This document shows, in pieces, positions 34,401 to 44,173 of a DNA stretch of 64,000 nt. How positions within the stretch are numbered: position 1 is the stretch's first letter; the number at the start of each line of letters is the position of its first letter. A model generated the notes under the pieces. The model saw nothing but the letters and a program-made list of their open reading frames with translations. It did not search any database and was not told the DNA's origin. Made by a program: the position numbers and the translations under genes. Where the stretch lies: NCBI GenBank assembly GCA_000308255.3, contig HG326663.1:331690-395689 (forward strand). Direction: 5' to 3'. Origin of the DNA: Anaerococcus pacaensis 9403502. Lineage in GTDB: Bacteria > Bacillota > Clostridia > Tissierellales > Peptoniphilaceae.

Positions 34401-37400
34401 ATTTAGCTCCCTCTTCATCATATTGGATTACGTTTATCCTACCAGCATTTTGCCCTGGGAATGTATCTTTAATAGTTTTTCTTATAGCTGGGAAATTACT
34501 ATTAAAAGTTTCTACAGCATTGGTTTTATTGCTAGCATCTACTAGGAATAAAACATCCGCACCATCTACCCCTTTCTCGCTATTTCCATAGAAGGTAGTG
34601 TGTAGGTTATAATCAGTAGTTAATCCATTATCAGTTCCAGCGATAGGAGAAATTATAGTTTCTATAGTAAATACTCTAGGATCTCCAACATCATATGCTG
34701 ATCTGTATCTATTTATTTTTGATTGAGCTTTATTTTTATCTACATAATCTGTATAATCGACTCTTACATTTTCTCTAAGAGAATTCTCTCCATTTATAAA
34801 CTGAGCTACTGTAATATCTTTTGTTGAATTTACTACATCAGTATTGATTTTAAATTTATTTTCAACTTTGGCTGATTTTACATTGTTTGAAATTTTATTG
34901 AATGTATACGTAATCGTATTATCAGCTGGATTATATTCACCGTTAGCTAAAGTATTATTAAAATACGAGTCAGGATTTTTGATATCCCCAGGATTACCAT
35001 CCATTATTATATTGTTAGATAGCTTAAAGGTGATTTTATCTCCTTTTTTTACACCACTTGGTATATCAAAGGTATTTGTAATTGTTAACGAATCACCATC
35101 ATTAGGTTTTATAGTTGTACGATTATTATCTTTTCTATTAATAGATAACTCAGAGTCAAAATAGTGGCCATCAAATGCATTATATTCTAATTCACTTGTA
35201 GATACTTCTACTATATCTCCATCGATAACTTTAATGTAGGATATTACTTCATCCCCATCTTTTAAAGTATAAACACCATTTGACTTATCAGCAAAATTAA
35301 TCTTATTTGAGCTATCAGAGTTTGTAGAATCGCCATTAGCATCTATAAGGGTGACTTTATTTTTAGGTTTATTTACAGTAATCGATTTAGAATCATCGCT
35401 GAATGTAATGTCCGCGTTTAAAACTTTAGATTTACCATTAGACATCACTATAGTAGTCCATGGATTATCGTTTATAGCTTTGTATCCTTCTGGGACTTCT
35501 TCTTTTAGATAATATGTTCCATCTGGTACGTTCCAGAAGTATAATTCACCTTCTGAATTAGTTGAAACTGTCTCAGTTACTTTTTCTTTTTTATTCTCAT
35601 CATATAAAGTAAATCTTACATCAGATAAGTCTTTCTTTTCATCTCCGTCTTTATAGAATTTATGAATCTTAAATTTACCCTTAGGTGTAGCATCTGGCTC
35701 ATTAGTAATAGTTACAGATGAGTTAGAATTATTGATTAAGTGGCTTGCATTCGATGTAGTCTCGGCTTTAATTACGACTGAACCATCATCATTTACCGTT
35801 ACACTAAATCCATATCCTAAATCTTTTATCCCTTTGATTGGGCTCTCACTTAATGTGTACTCACCTGGATCTAGATTGCTAAATTCAGCAATTGCTATTA
35901 AACCTAATTCTGGGTCTCTCATCATCTTTGTAGTAGATGATTGTTCGAATCCCTCTTTTTTAAGAATAAATGTTACTCCTGGAAATGCCTGTACATTTCC
36001 ATCTAAATCTTTAAATTGTTTATAAATTTTTAATCTACCCTTATCTTTAATATTTTTAGCTTCTAAGGTTAGATTATTATCTTTAATATTTACTAGCGGA
36101 TTACCATCAGAATCTTTTTCTGTATTATTTTGGCTAGATAGTCTATATTCTAGTTTTCTGTTTACATTAGTTCCAGAAGTAGGCTCTTTTGATTGACTAT
36201 AATCAAGTGTTTCATACACTGTTCTTTTTTCGCGGGCATCTATCGTAAATAGAGTATCTTTTAGAGGAGTATATCCATTAGAATTTGATTCTCTTAAAAT
36301 ATAAGTGCCTGGCTCTAAGAAAATTTTCTCTGGTTCTTCAGTAGATGTCCATACTATAGGATTGTTAGTACCTACATAGTTAGCTTGTGTTCCATCAGCA
36401 TTTAGTATTCTAAATTCTATTCCCTTTAATGGTTTATTATCAGGACCTATTTTGCTAAATGAAACTGGATTAACTATACGAGCTGTGATTACGTTTTGTA
36501 CACCTTTTTTTGTATTTCCTGATGGCTTAAGAACTTTTGTTCTATATCCGTCTATTTGGACTATCTGTTCAAGCTCTTCATTAGTTAGCTTGAGATTGTT
36601 CATACTTTGCCATATCTTATCAGCTTCCGCTAACAATACCTGCTTTTGAGGATCTTGTTGAGATGAACGAAACTCATCAGCTAAATATGATTCTTCTTCA
36701 GTTTTATTATTTTTATAAGAGACAGAATGTTTATCGTTAATTCTGTAAATTAATAACTGAGTTACGTCATTTTTCAATTCATTTATTGAATATTCATCTG
36801 CTAAATGTGGAGCATTAGCTCTTGTATAAATCTTGTTCTCAAAGTTGTAATTTTCAACAACATAGAATAACTTTCTGATATCATTAAATAACGCTTCTGA
36901 GTCTTTAACTTGATTTGTTATTAATGAAGCATAATATTGATCATTGATATTTGTTTGTTTGCCGTTTGTAACATTTTGTGCTACTTCTTGTTGCATTGGC
37001 CCAAAGATGCCTGCATTAACGCAGAATGCTATATCCCCGTTACTAGCAATCATCATCCCGCCAATTTGCTCATTTTCTTTTGCCGCATCTAAAACTAATT
37101 TTTGGTCTTTATCGTATCTATAGACATTTTTAATCTTATCTTTTTCTCTAGTCATCCAAATGACTTTATATTGATCTTCTTCCGCAATTTGTTTATCTGA
37201 CTTTCTTCCTAGAGAAGCACTTTGGTTTCCGCCGTAATTGCCCACACCGTCATCGAATCTATTATTGAAATCAATACTGATCTTTGAATCACTATTTACA
37301 TCATTAGCATTTACCTTATAAGTGTAGTTAATAATAGTTCCTGGTATTAGACCATCTTTATTATAATCATTTGCCCAGGATCTAAAGGAAGTCGCTGCTT

Positions 37401-40400
37401 CTTTACCAGTATTATAAGTCGTATTATGAATTTGTTGGTATGAACCATCTGTATTTGGTTCTAGGACTTCAACTTGTAGTTGGCTTGGATTTGATTTAAC
37501 ATTATCAAAGCTAGCATCAAATATATCACTTGCTAAGCTATCTTGATCATCTTGTAGTCTTACTGTTTCAGTTATAACCCATGTTATGGCGTCACTATTT
37601 TTATCAGTTGGATTGTCAAATCTACCAATTACTGATCTAGATTTATCAGCATATACTTCTCTCACTATATCTCTACTGCCAATACCATTAATATTTGCTG
37701 GCAACCTAGTATCTATAACATTAAAACCATTTTCAAATCTTTTTGCAATTTCATCTCCTGATTTGAAAGGTAGTAGCCATGGGACTGCGGCTAATAATTT
37801 TTCCCATTCTCCGTTAAACTCAGCTAACAGATCAGAAATGTAGTTATTATCTGGGGTTAGTCTCATACCTAGGTCATACCAAGTATTTATAGGTTCATTA
37901 TCAGTTATATCAGCTTCAACGTGGACATAAAGAACATCTGGTAAGCCTTCTTTGGTAAAGGATCTAGCTGCTATTTGTAATTCATCTGATATATTATTAT
38001 TCCAAGTGTTAATAGTTTGGTAAGTTTCAGATGCCCCATTTGGTTCTCTTAATTTCAAACCTGCTCCACCTTGGAAATCAATAGGTTTATTTTTTAGGGT
38101 GACTTCATAATTTGATAAGCCTTGATTTTTTGGAACATATAAACTTAAAGCTGCATTTCCATAGTTTAAGTGGTCAAGTTTTATTTCTTTGGCAGCTATT
38201 TCTATATCCCAATTCACTTTTCCAGTTGATGGGTTGTAGTACTGGTGAGTGAAGTAGTTTATATCATATGGATATGACTTTCTAAAGGCATCTTGACTAG
38301 ATCCACTATTTTGAGGTATAAGAGAACCCACTTCTCCGTTGGAATTTGCTGGTACATTAATAGTAGGCATTTTCTGTAAAACAAAATTTTTTGGTTTTAT
38401 AGAAATATTAATCGGTACTTCTGATACATCATTTCCGAAGTCTCTTATAATGTTTTCTACATCAAAAGATAATTTCTCATCTATAGGTAAATTTTTGCTA
38501 AATTTTACACTGTTAGGAAAAGTGTATCTAATCCTGTGGGCTCTTGCATCATAAGCGCCTGTCGCTATTTCTTTGCCAGTTGCGTCAGTGAGAGGTTTAG
38601 GTCTTTGTCCATCTGACATCTTTAGGTAAGGTCCGAGGTTAACATCAAAGTACCACCCTGCTGGTATTTGCCAGTTTGGGAATGCTTTTACATTCATTTC
38701 AGTAACGAGGTGGAATTTTTTATTTGCATAGTTACTAGTTACATCAGCGAGTACTAAAGAATCAAGATTTTCATCCCTGTGTTTTTCTATTAGCGCCTCG
38801 ATAGCTTCACTATTGTCAGAGTAGATTCTATCTACTTCTTCATTAGATAAACCATATTTTTCATCCAACTCATACATAAAGTTTTGGAAGGCTTCTAGGG
38901 TTAGGTCTTCTTCGGCTAGTTTGTCTTTTACTAATTGGTCGATGTCTGATAGTTCTGCGCCTTCTTCTACTTCCATGTCAAAGACCATGATTTCTAGTAC
39001 TTCGTAGTCTAGGTTACTTCCTAGTTCTTTGAGCAGTGGGCTTACTTTTTCTTTGAATTCGTTGCGGTCTAAGTTATGTTCTTTTGCTATGGTTTGAAGG
39101 GTGTTATAGAAGTCTTTTTCTATGATTTGGCCGTCGGTGAATAAAGCTATAGTTTTTTCTATATCTTTATATGGGTCTTTTTGTTCAGTTTCTTCTTTGT
39201 TTTCTTCTGTAAGTTCAGTTTGATTTTCGCTTTCGGTGTCAGCTTCTTCTGCTTTTTCTAGATCAGCACCCTCTTCTACTTCTACTTCTTCCTCAAGAGT
39301 TTGAGTAGCAGGTGTTTGGCCTGTTGGGGTTGTGGCTGCTAGGTAGACTTTGTTTGCTAAGTCTTGAGGTTTGATTTCGTGTAGTTTTTTGTATTTGTCT
39401 TCGCTTAGGCCGTCTGTTAAGCCTTCTATTACTGTTTGGATTGTTTCTTGGTCTACTTTATAAAGGCCAGCATTGATTGCGAGGATGTCTACTAGTTGAT
39501 TTTCATTGATTAGGTCGACGTTGTAGTTTTCTAGAGATTTTATAGAAGCTTTGATGAAGTAGACTGTGTTGGTGTCTTTTTTGCCTCTTTCTTCTAGTTT
39601 TGCAAATAAGCTATCTTTGTTTAGTTCGATGCCTGATACTGATTTGAATTCTTCTGCTGTGTTGGTTGTGACTTCTGCAGATGCTTTATCAGTTTCTTCT
39701 TCATCTAATTCTTGTGTTTCAGATGTAGGGGTTGATGCAATTTTTTCTACGTCTGCTGATAGTTTCTTGTTGTCTAAGGCTGCAAGCTTTTCATACTTGT
39801 CGCCGCTTAGACCAGCTAATAGGTCGTGGAGTGTTTCTTCTAGTACGGCATTTTCTACTTTATATACGCCTACTGATATTGCAAGGGCATTTACTAGTTG
39901 GTCGTAGCTTGTGATGCCGTCGTTGTAGTTTTCTAGAGAAGTGATTGTGTTTTTGATGAAGTAGGCAGCGTTGTCGTCGTATTTGCCCATGTCTTTGAGG
40001 TCGGCAATTAGACCGTAGCTGTTTAGAACAATTCCTGATTCTGTGGCAGGGAGAGGGTCCTCTTCTTCTATTTCTTCATTATGGTTTTCCTGGCCGTCAG
40101 CCTGACCTACTAGGTCGATGTCGTAGGCTAAGTTTTGGATTTTTTTGTTGTTGAATCTATATGTTTTGATAGTAGGGTCTTTTTCTACAGTGGTGGTGAA
40201 TACTACTCTAGCAAATTGTCCTGCTGGGATTGCTATGTCTAGGTATTCTGTATAAGGAAGGGATTGGGTGTAGGAGTTGTTAATTACAAATCCATCTTCG
40301 CGTGCTTCGTAGAATTCTAGACGGACTTGGGTGTCGGTTGTGTCTTGCTTGTCGTCTAGCTCGAAGTAGTATCTGAAGTTTGAGTTACTTTCTGGGAAGA

Positions 40401-41274
40401 TGTAGTCTGACCATTTGATAGTAGCTGGCACGTAAGAGATGAGTGTGTTCATTTCTTCTAAGTATACACCGTTGATTAGGTGAGTTTTTTCCTTTTCAGT
40501 AAGTTCTATCAGGTCAGCTTGATCTTTGTTGTCTATGATATTGCCCGCATCATCTAGACTGATTTCATCAGTTTTTTCTTTATTTACTTTTAGAGCGTAT
40601 CTGTCTTCATAGATTGGATAACCATCGTGGTCGTTGATTACCATGTCCATAGCAAATACAAAGTCATCTGAGTAGATGTCATCTTTCGCTTCAACATCTA
40701 ATCTAGAGGTCAAGTAATAAACCACCGCGTATTGTGGTTTGACTGTTTTTATTCCAACTGTTTGGATGTGTTTAGCATTTTCAATGAAGTTTGGTCGAGA
40801 TACACCCTTGGCTACTCTGTATTCTTCACCATTCTCATCTATATGCATTACATCATCAACCTTAATATCTCTGTGTGCAGCATTTGAGTTTACGGCAAAT
40901 GCAGTTGTTAGATATGTTTGATTGACTGTTGGGTCTTGGGCGGTCGGGTTCTTGTCTCTGATCTCGATACGATATGATATCTCACCCTTGTTTCTGTCAA
41001 TAGTTGCTTTTTTCTCTATAATGTACTGATCTGTTTCATCGATTGATATGTCGCTAGTAAGCTCCTCTTTCTCGCTGGTCTGATCGATGGTGTCAGTCAC
41101 CACTTGTTCTGTCGATACTCCACTAGCTATCCCCATTATGCTAGTTGATGAATCGTATGTACTTTTCTTGTTTCTACTAGATCCTGCTGCAAATATCTGG
41201 CTTGGTATCGCAAGCACTATCACTAGGACTAGTGAGAAAAGCTTGATTAAAAACTGTCTTAGTTTCCCCTTCAT
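31477..41274 (-). CDS. Giant sortase-anchored adhesin with thioester, VWA-like and Cna-B/SpaA domains
   Basis: A 3265-aa wall-anchored protein. In order: signal peptide (1-30); an N-terminal beta-rich domain with WSDYIF at 288-293, shared with the protein at 41748; two about 105-aa repeats starting near 410 and 546 (SGIxLN...YFIKxxIxSLENYN...GLSxDKYxKL); a Glu-rich helical region (about 650-860); adhesive-type beta domains (about 860-1380); a thioester-type domain with Cys1418 in AFCVNAG and Gln1506 in VTQLLIYR; several SpaA/Cna-B domains (about 1580-2010); a VWA-like domain starting at DVLFLVDAS (Asp2246) with a degenerate MIDAS; more SpaA domains; G5-like repeats (about 2890-3060); sorting signal YPSTG near 3220, a hydrophobic helix and RRRSNRYKG. 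AGAGGGG precedes the ATG. Likely a host-binding adhesin; the ligand is unknown. Confidence 0.85.
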   Translation of the reverse strand: MKGKLRQFLIKLFSLVLVIVLAIPSQIFAAGSSRNKKSTYDSSTSIMGIASGVSTEQVVTDTIDQTSEKEELTSDISIDETDQYIIEKKATIDRNKGEISYRIEIRDKNPTAQDPTVNQTYLTTAFAVNSNAAHRDIKVDDVMHIDENGEEYRVAKGVSRPNFIENAKHIQTVGIKTVKPQYAVVYYLTSRLDVEAKDDIYSDDFVFAMDMVINDHDGYPIYEDRYALKVNKEKTDEISLDDAGNIIDNKDQADLIELTEKEKTHLINGVYLEEMNTLISYVPATIKWSDYIFPESNSNFRYYFELDDKQDTTDTQVRLEFYEAREDGFVINNSYTQSLPYTEYLDIAIPAGQFARVVFTTTVEKDPTIKTYRFNNKKIQNLAYDIDLVGQADGQENHNEEIEEEDPLPATESGIVLNSYGLIADLKDMGKYDDNAAYFIKNTITSLENYNDGITSYDQLVNALAISVGVYKVENAVLEETLHDLLAGLSGDKYEKLAALDNKKLSADVEKIASTPTSETQELDEEETDKASAEVTTNTAEEFKSVSGIELNKDSLFAKLEERGKKDTNTVYFIKASIKSLENYNVDLINENQLVDILAINAGLYKVDQETIQTVIEGLTDGLSEDKYKKLHEIKPQDLANKVYLAATTPTGQTPATQTLEEEVEVEEGADLEKAEEADTESENQTELTEENKEETEQKDPYKDIEKTIALFTDGQIIEKDFYNTLQTIAKEHNLDRNEFKEKVSPLLKELGSNLDYEVLEIMVFDMEVEEGAELSDIDQLVKDKLAEEDLTLEAFQNFMYELDEKYGLSNEEVDRIYSDNSEAIEALIEKHRDENLDSLVLADVTSNYANKKFHLVTEMNVKAFPNWQIPAGWYFDVNLGPYLKMSDGQRPKPLTDATGKEIATGAYDARAHRIRYTFPNSVKFSKNLPIDEKLSFDVENIIRDFGNDVSEVPINISIKPKNFVLQKMPTINVPANSNGEVGSLIPQNSGSSQDAFRKSYPYDINYFTHQYYNPSTGKVNWDIEIAAKEIKLDHLNYGNAALSLYVPKNQGLSNYEVTLKNKPIDFQGGAGLKLREPNGASETYQTINTWNNNISDELQIAARSFTKEGLPDVLYVHVEADITDNEPINTWYDLGMRLTPDNNYISDLLAEFNGEWEKLLAAVPWLLPFKSGDEIAKRFENGFNVIDTRLPANINGIGSRDIVREVYADKSRSVIGRFDNPTDKNSDAITWVITETVRLQDDQDSLASDIFDASFDNVKSNPSQLQVEVLEPNTDGSYQQIHNTTYNTGKEAATSFRSWANDYNKDGLIPGTIINYTYKVNANDVNSDSKISIDFNNRFDDGVGNYGGNQSASLGRKSDKQIAEEDQYKVIWMTREKDKIKNVYRYDKDQKLVLDAAKENEQIGGMMIASNGDIAFCVNAGIFGPMQQEVAQNVTNGKQTNINDQYYASLITNQVKDSEALFNDIRKLFYVVENYNFENKIYTRANAPHLADEYSINELKNDVTQLLIYRINDKHSVSYKNNKTEEESYLADEFRSSQQDPQKQVLLAEADKIWQSMNNLKLTNEELEQIVQIDGYRTKVLKPSGNTKKGVQNVITARIVNPVSFSKIGPDNKPLKGIEFRILNADGTQANYVGTNNPIVWTSTEEPEKIFLEPGTYILRESNSNGYTPLKDTLFTIDAREKRTVYETLDYSQSKEPTSGTNVNRKLEYRLSSQNNTEKDSDGNPLVNIKDNNLTLEAKNIKDKGRLKIYKQFKDLDGNVQAFPGVTFILKKEGFEQSSTTKMMRDPELGLIAIAEFSNLDPGEYTLSESPIKGIKDLGYGFSVTVNDDGSVVIKAETTSNASHLINNSNSSVTITNEPDATPKGKFKIHKFYKDGDEKKDLSDVRFTLYDENKKEKVTETVSTNSEGELYFWNVPDGTYYLKEEVPEGYKAINDNPWTTIVMSNGKSKVLNADITFSDDSKSITVNKPKNKVTLIDANGDSTNSDSSNKINFADKSNGVYTLKDGDEVISYIKVIDGDIVEVSTSELEYNAFDGHYFDSELSINRKDNNRTTIKPNDGDSLTITNTFDIPSGVKKGDKITFKLSNNIIMDGNPGDIKNPDSYFNNTLANGEYNPADNTITYTFNKISNNVKSAKVENKFKINTDVVNSTKDITVAQFINGENSLRENVRVDYTDYVDKNKAQSKINRYRSAYDVGDPRVFTIETIISPIAGTDNGLTTDYNLHTTFYGNSEKGVDGADVLFLVDASNKTNAVETFNSNFPAIRKTIKDTFPGQNAGRINVIQYDEEGAKSLQGWRNASNNNFTDAMFKVTKSKESANPSYTKLEPVLEKAIKDTLNERLIIVTVTSNTAHLTSLNTDMVDYANASFVYTQADYYNTSRGNVFVKNGFADDYTRVYSSNKNNPWNNFADLKDFITKMPEEGRKPTVKEGTTADITLSDDFEIVSGERYWTLPTLYDGDSMSYDTVVRLKNTSEGKYKVLSNFGLGTGFYNFDSSPEVEIYNKNVRELIDVGPKKISSNYLDGLFNQTVYASSLDESSDTEQGASLELNPSTIVSQNSQQAVGDEKIYASSLKPENVDFDGANVKTYEIENIKQTPGSFKIIKQSETEKDANGKPLALDGVKFTLTGLDGIAKTITETTNASGVIEFKDLPFGEYKLEETKPKDGYKKPNKTWTVKLFNNRDVYIKENPLTEAGSIPAMDDIEVESGAPILEMAPYSVPSSQSAGSEYTISKSEDTTQYGGTEVKTTVNDLGNGEFEIKLELKNTAEKTVDNNAKFNLSFNDNFDFVAGSTVSWNGSENNATTTRWHIGYNPSTKSIDLYDNQPKINKTQTYGIKFKVKAKDNLGAGTYSLINDVIYKHDAKAAEQSIKAPQVIKNGSTTELDYVDTVIPVKDDTANPIEDPTMYAGEEKIVEGSPGTLRTYYNYELINGVRTGKRFFDSEEVIESMVPTRKYVGTMKKEPVSRTDFKDYTKTTDYQVIKTEDPNLAPGEEVVVKEGSRGETITRYTITYKTEGTEAKKPSNWPSDFNPSLNSGEVVTNYSSEVIKDIPAVNKEIRVGSQLDGFTKLTNNTTVIVNTPNKINFQKFSVSNTEDKALDGISFKLKNGNDVIAKVSDENGMVTFEKLKDGSYQLLEEIPDGATVEKGLAIFTRDGKRYSAPANGVVATFTVKDGKFTDVKAWRKTKVDANTEATIGLIPTSLNDSALKAIRIDNETTPTEFTYPSTGGNGVTIAFALIGTTVMLTAIAYYGIYINDKNRRRSNRYKG

Positions 41275-41715
41275 ATTTTCCCCTCTCTTGAATATTTAAG
41301 TTTATTTTACCATTTAAATATGTTCTTAATTTTTTTATAAATCCTAATAAATGAGACAATAATAAAATTTTTTTATATCATTAGAATATGTATAAAAGAT
41401 AAAGAATTCTTACATAATTAATTTAATTTAGCTAAATTATACCATGCTTATAAAAAAAAATATAGTTCGTCAAGTACTTGTAATATCAACTTTAACTATA
41501 TTTCTACTAAAATGGTTGGAATTATGAGCTTGGTTAAAATCTCTAAAATTATTATTACTATATTTCCCAATATAATTATAAAAATCTTTTAAGGAAAATA
41601 AGTAAAATATTAGCTACCTACTATATTTTAGTACTATATATAATATAACCTAGTTTTTTAGTATTATATCACTTTTCTTATGTATTTAAAGTATAGATTG
41701 ATTTATCGCAATTTA
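41275..41715. other. AT-rich intergenic region upstream of the giant adhesin
   Basis: About 440 bp without a credible gene, presumably holding the adhesin promoter. Several TAAAAT-like boxes occur near 41310 on the minus strand, none with a good -35. Confidence 0.5.
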
Positions 41716-41743
41716 TTAAAGACCCGGGGTTGCCGGGTCTTTG
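41716..41743 (-). terminator. Terminator after the secreted adhesin-like gene
   Basis: AAGACCCGG/CCGGGTCTT stem just after the stop of the gene at 41748; A/T runs on both sides make it potentially bidirectional. Confidence 0.8.
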
Positions 41744-41747
41744 ATTT

Positions 41748-43910
41748 TTACTTGCTAGGGTTTAGCGCTTTGTTTCTTTCGTCTAATCTCTTTAGGTATT
41801 CGTTGATTTTTGGATACTTTTTAGCTGTATCTGTAGCATTTACTTCTGGTTTTTTGAGTGGGTCGAGTGTTACAGTTACTACCTTATCTAGTACTTTATC
41901 AAGGTCTTTGTAAACATCTTGTGAGTATCCTTCTACAGCTATTGGAAAGCTTGGGTTTATGAAGTCTTGTGGCTTCTTGTTGTTAGTTGCTTCCTCAGCC
42001 ACTGCTAGAGCTTTCTTAGAGTCTTTGTCTAAGTTTTCTAGAGTTGCTACAATTGCTGCTATTTTTTCAATTTCAGCTTCATTTTCATTTACTTGTTTAA
42101 GTTCTAGAGCAAGGTCCACTTGGCTGATTACTTCCATTAATTCAGCATTGATTTCCTTTACTTCTGCTATCACTTCTTTATCCTTAGAGTCTTTGTTTTC
42201 TTGTGCTTTTGGAGCTAGACTAATAATTTTTGTGTAGACTCTTTCGTCGTTGTTTAGCGATTCGATAAGAAGTTGTCTGATTTGAGCTGATGTTTCTCTG
42301 ATTTGCTTGGTAAGTCTAATTGCTTTTTCTTCATCAGTTTCATTTGGCTTGATAGCAACGATTGAGCTAGCTTTGATTGCTTCAGGACCTAGATTGTCTT
42401 CTTTATTTATTCTAACAACCGATCCTGGTAGCTTTGCTTCATTATCTAGAAGTGTTTGTTTGATTTCCTTACTGATGTTGTTTAGGTTGTTTGTTAGAAG
42501 CACCATTTGTTCGTTTTCACTTAGAGCTTTGCCAAAGTAAGCGTTGCTTGATGCATTTTCTCTATAAGTAAGTACTGTTGTTTGAACTTTTTTAATCTCA
42601 GGAAGAGCTGGCTTGCTAGCTTCAGGTCCCTTGTTGTCTTCTAGGGTTTCAGTTTTTACTGGTGCTGGTGTTTGAGGTGTTTGATTGTTTGCTGCTTTAT
42701 CAGTTGTGTTTTGAGTATTAGCTTCTGGTTTGTTTGCCTCATTTTTAGCTGTTTGATTCTCAGTATTTGCAGCTTGGACTTGTGCTCCACTTTCAACTTC
42801 GATGTTCGCTTCGTTTTGTTTTAATGTATTTTCGATATTCTCTACAGAGTCATTTAATTTTTCAGTTAATTCATTAGCTTTTGCTTGATTTTCTGGGCTT
42901 ACTAATGGGTCTAAGTTTGTTATAGTTGGAGTTTCTAGAGTTGTTGGTTCAGGAATTGTTAATTCTGCTTCGTCTTTAACAACTTCTGTTGAAGCTTCGT
43001 TTGCAAGAGCTGGGCCTTCGTTGTCTTCAGATTTTTGAACTTTAACTCCATTGATAGCTACATCTTCACCATCAGGTAGAACTTTAGTTGTAAAGCTGAT
43101 TTTTACTAGGCTATTAGCAGCTAATTGTAGTTTATATGTATCAGCAACTTCTGCAAGAGTAATGCCATGTGATTTGAAGCCTTCATCTTCTAAGAAGAAA
43201 GTTTCAAGGCTGATGTTCTCGCTTGATATTTCTTGATTTTGGCTTAAAACTAATGGATGAACTACTAGCAATGATTCGTCAGAGTCATTGAAGATATAGT
43301 CTGTCCATTCGATAGTCTCATCATCAATAAACTTACCATTTAGCACTGATGATAGACCAGCTGATTGAACTTTTTCTAGTATTGGGTCTTCACCGTCGCT
43401 TACAAGCGCCGATAAAACACGTTCTGATTCAATATAATTATTCACATCATCAACTAATCCAAGATCGAAGAAAAGTCTGTCGATTTTGCCTTCTTTGATG
43501 TCTGCAGTGATTGTATATGTACCTGATTCATTGATGTCAAATGTTAGAATTTCGCCATTTGCATCTTTTGTGCTCTTCACATCTCCCTCTACCAATCTGA
43601 TATTACTGAGATTTGAAGCGTCAGTTAAGTAGACATAGGCTTTGAGTTCACCTACTTCTGTTGTATTTTTTGTTATGTTTAACTTGTAATTTGCACTTTT
43701 GCCATCTTCTGATAGGCTCATTTCAATATTGTAATTGTAAGCTTTTTCAATAGTTTCTGCTGGAGTTAGTTCTACTAGTGGAGTGCTTTCTGTGATTGTT
43801 GGTATGGTAGGAGCAGTTTTATTTTCTACCTCTGATGCGAAGGCACTTACTGGAGTTGCTAGAGCTAAAGCCAGAGCAAACGATGTATAAATTTTATTAG
43901 TCTTTCTCAT
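41748..43910 (-). CDS. Secreted surface protein related to the giant adhesin N-terminus
   Basis: A 720-aa secreted protein. The open frame goes back to 43985, but TGGAGGAATC precedes the ATG at 43910, which also begins a proper signal peptide (MRKTNKIYTSFALALALATP, cleavage near AFA). Residues about 35-290 resemble the N-terminal region of the giant adhesin, with WTDYIF at 202-207 and LAANSLVKISFTTKV. The rest is Glu/Asn/Lys/Pro-rich and helical with three loose repeats (LTNNLNNISKEIKQTLLDNE; LTKQIRETSAQIRQLLIESL). There is no sorting signal, so it would be released or held non-covalently. It lies 474 bp upstream of the adhesin on the same strand. Confidence 0.8.
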   Translation of the reverse strand: MRKTNKIYTSFALALALATPVSAFASEVENKTAPTIPTITESTPLVELTPAETIEKAYNYNIEMSLSEDGKSANYKLNITKNTTEVGELKAYVYLTDASNLSNIRLVEGDVKSTKDANGEILTFDINESGTYTITADIKEGKIDRLFFDLGLVDDVNNYIESERVLSALVSDGEDPILEKVQSAGLSSVLNGKFIDDETIEWTDYIFNDSDESLLVVHPLVLSQNQEISSENISLETFFLEDEGFKSHGITLAEVADTYKLQLAANSLVKISFTTKVLPDGEDVAINGVKVQKSEDNEGPALANEASTEVVKDEAELTIPEPTTLETPTITNLDPLVSPENQAKANELTEKLNDSVENIENTLKQNEANIEVESGAQVQAANTENQTAKNEANKPEANTQNTTDKAANNQTPQTPAPVKTETLEDNKGPEASKPALPEIKKVQTTVLTYRENASSNAYFGKALSENEQMVLLTNNLNNISKEIKQTLLDNEAKLPGSVVRINKEDNLGPEAIKASSIVAIKPNETDEEKAIRLTKQIRETSAQIRQLLIESLNNDERVYTKIISLAPKAQENKDSKDKEVIAEVKEINAELMEVISQVDLALELKQVNENEAEIEKIAAIVATLENLDKDSKKALAVAEEATNNKKPQDFINPSFPIAVEGYSQDVYKDLDKVLDKVVTVTLDPLKKPEVNATDTAKKYPKINEYLKRLDERNKALNPSK

Positions 43911-43983
43911 GATTCCTCCAAAATTATGTACCATTGTATCAAATTTTATGGAATATTTCAATAGGATTTTAGTAGGATATAGC

Positions 43984-44010
43984 AAAAAAAAGTAGCATTT
44001 CTGCTACTCC
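43984..44010 (-). terminator. Terminator of the telA operon
   Basis: Minus strand AGTAGCA/TGCTACT hairpin followed by eight or nine Ts. A second inverted repeat TCGGAATG/CATTCCGA (44113-44148) lies between it and the telA stop. Confidence 0.85.
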
Positions 44011-44173
44011 CCGCTAGTTGATAACCTGAATTTATAGATAATATTAATTATCATTAAATTAAGTATATATAATTTTATAAGATTCCTCTTCGAAGCCTAA
44101 GACTTCTCTGTCGGAATGATTTATGCACGTATCCTTCTCTACATTCCGATAGGAGCATTTCTGCTAATCCTTA

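Noticed and set aside
12287-41274. A single integrative element from the sortases to the giant adhesin
   Set aside because: No integrase, conjugation genes or attachment repeats at the ends; only the inverted GC-rich elements flank part of it.
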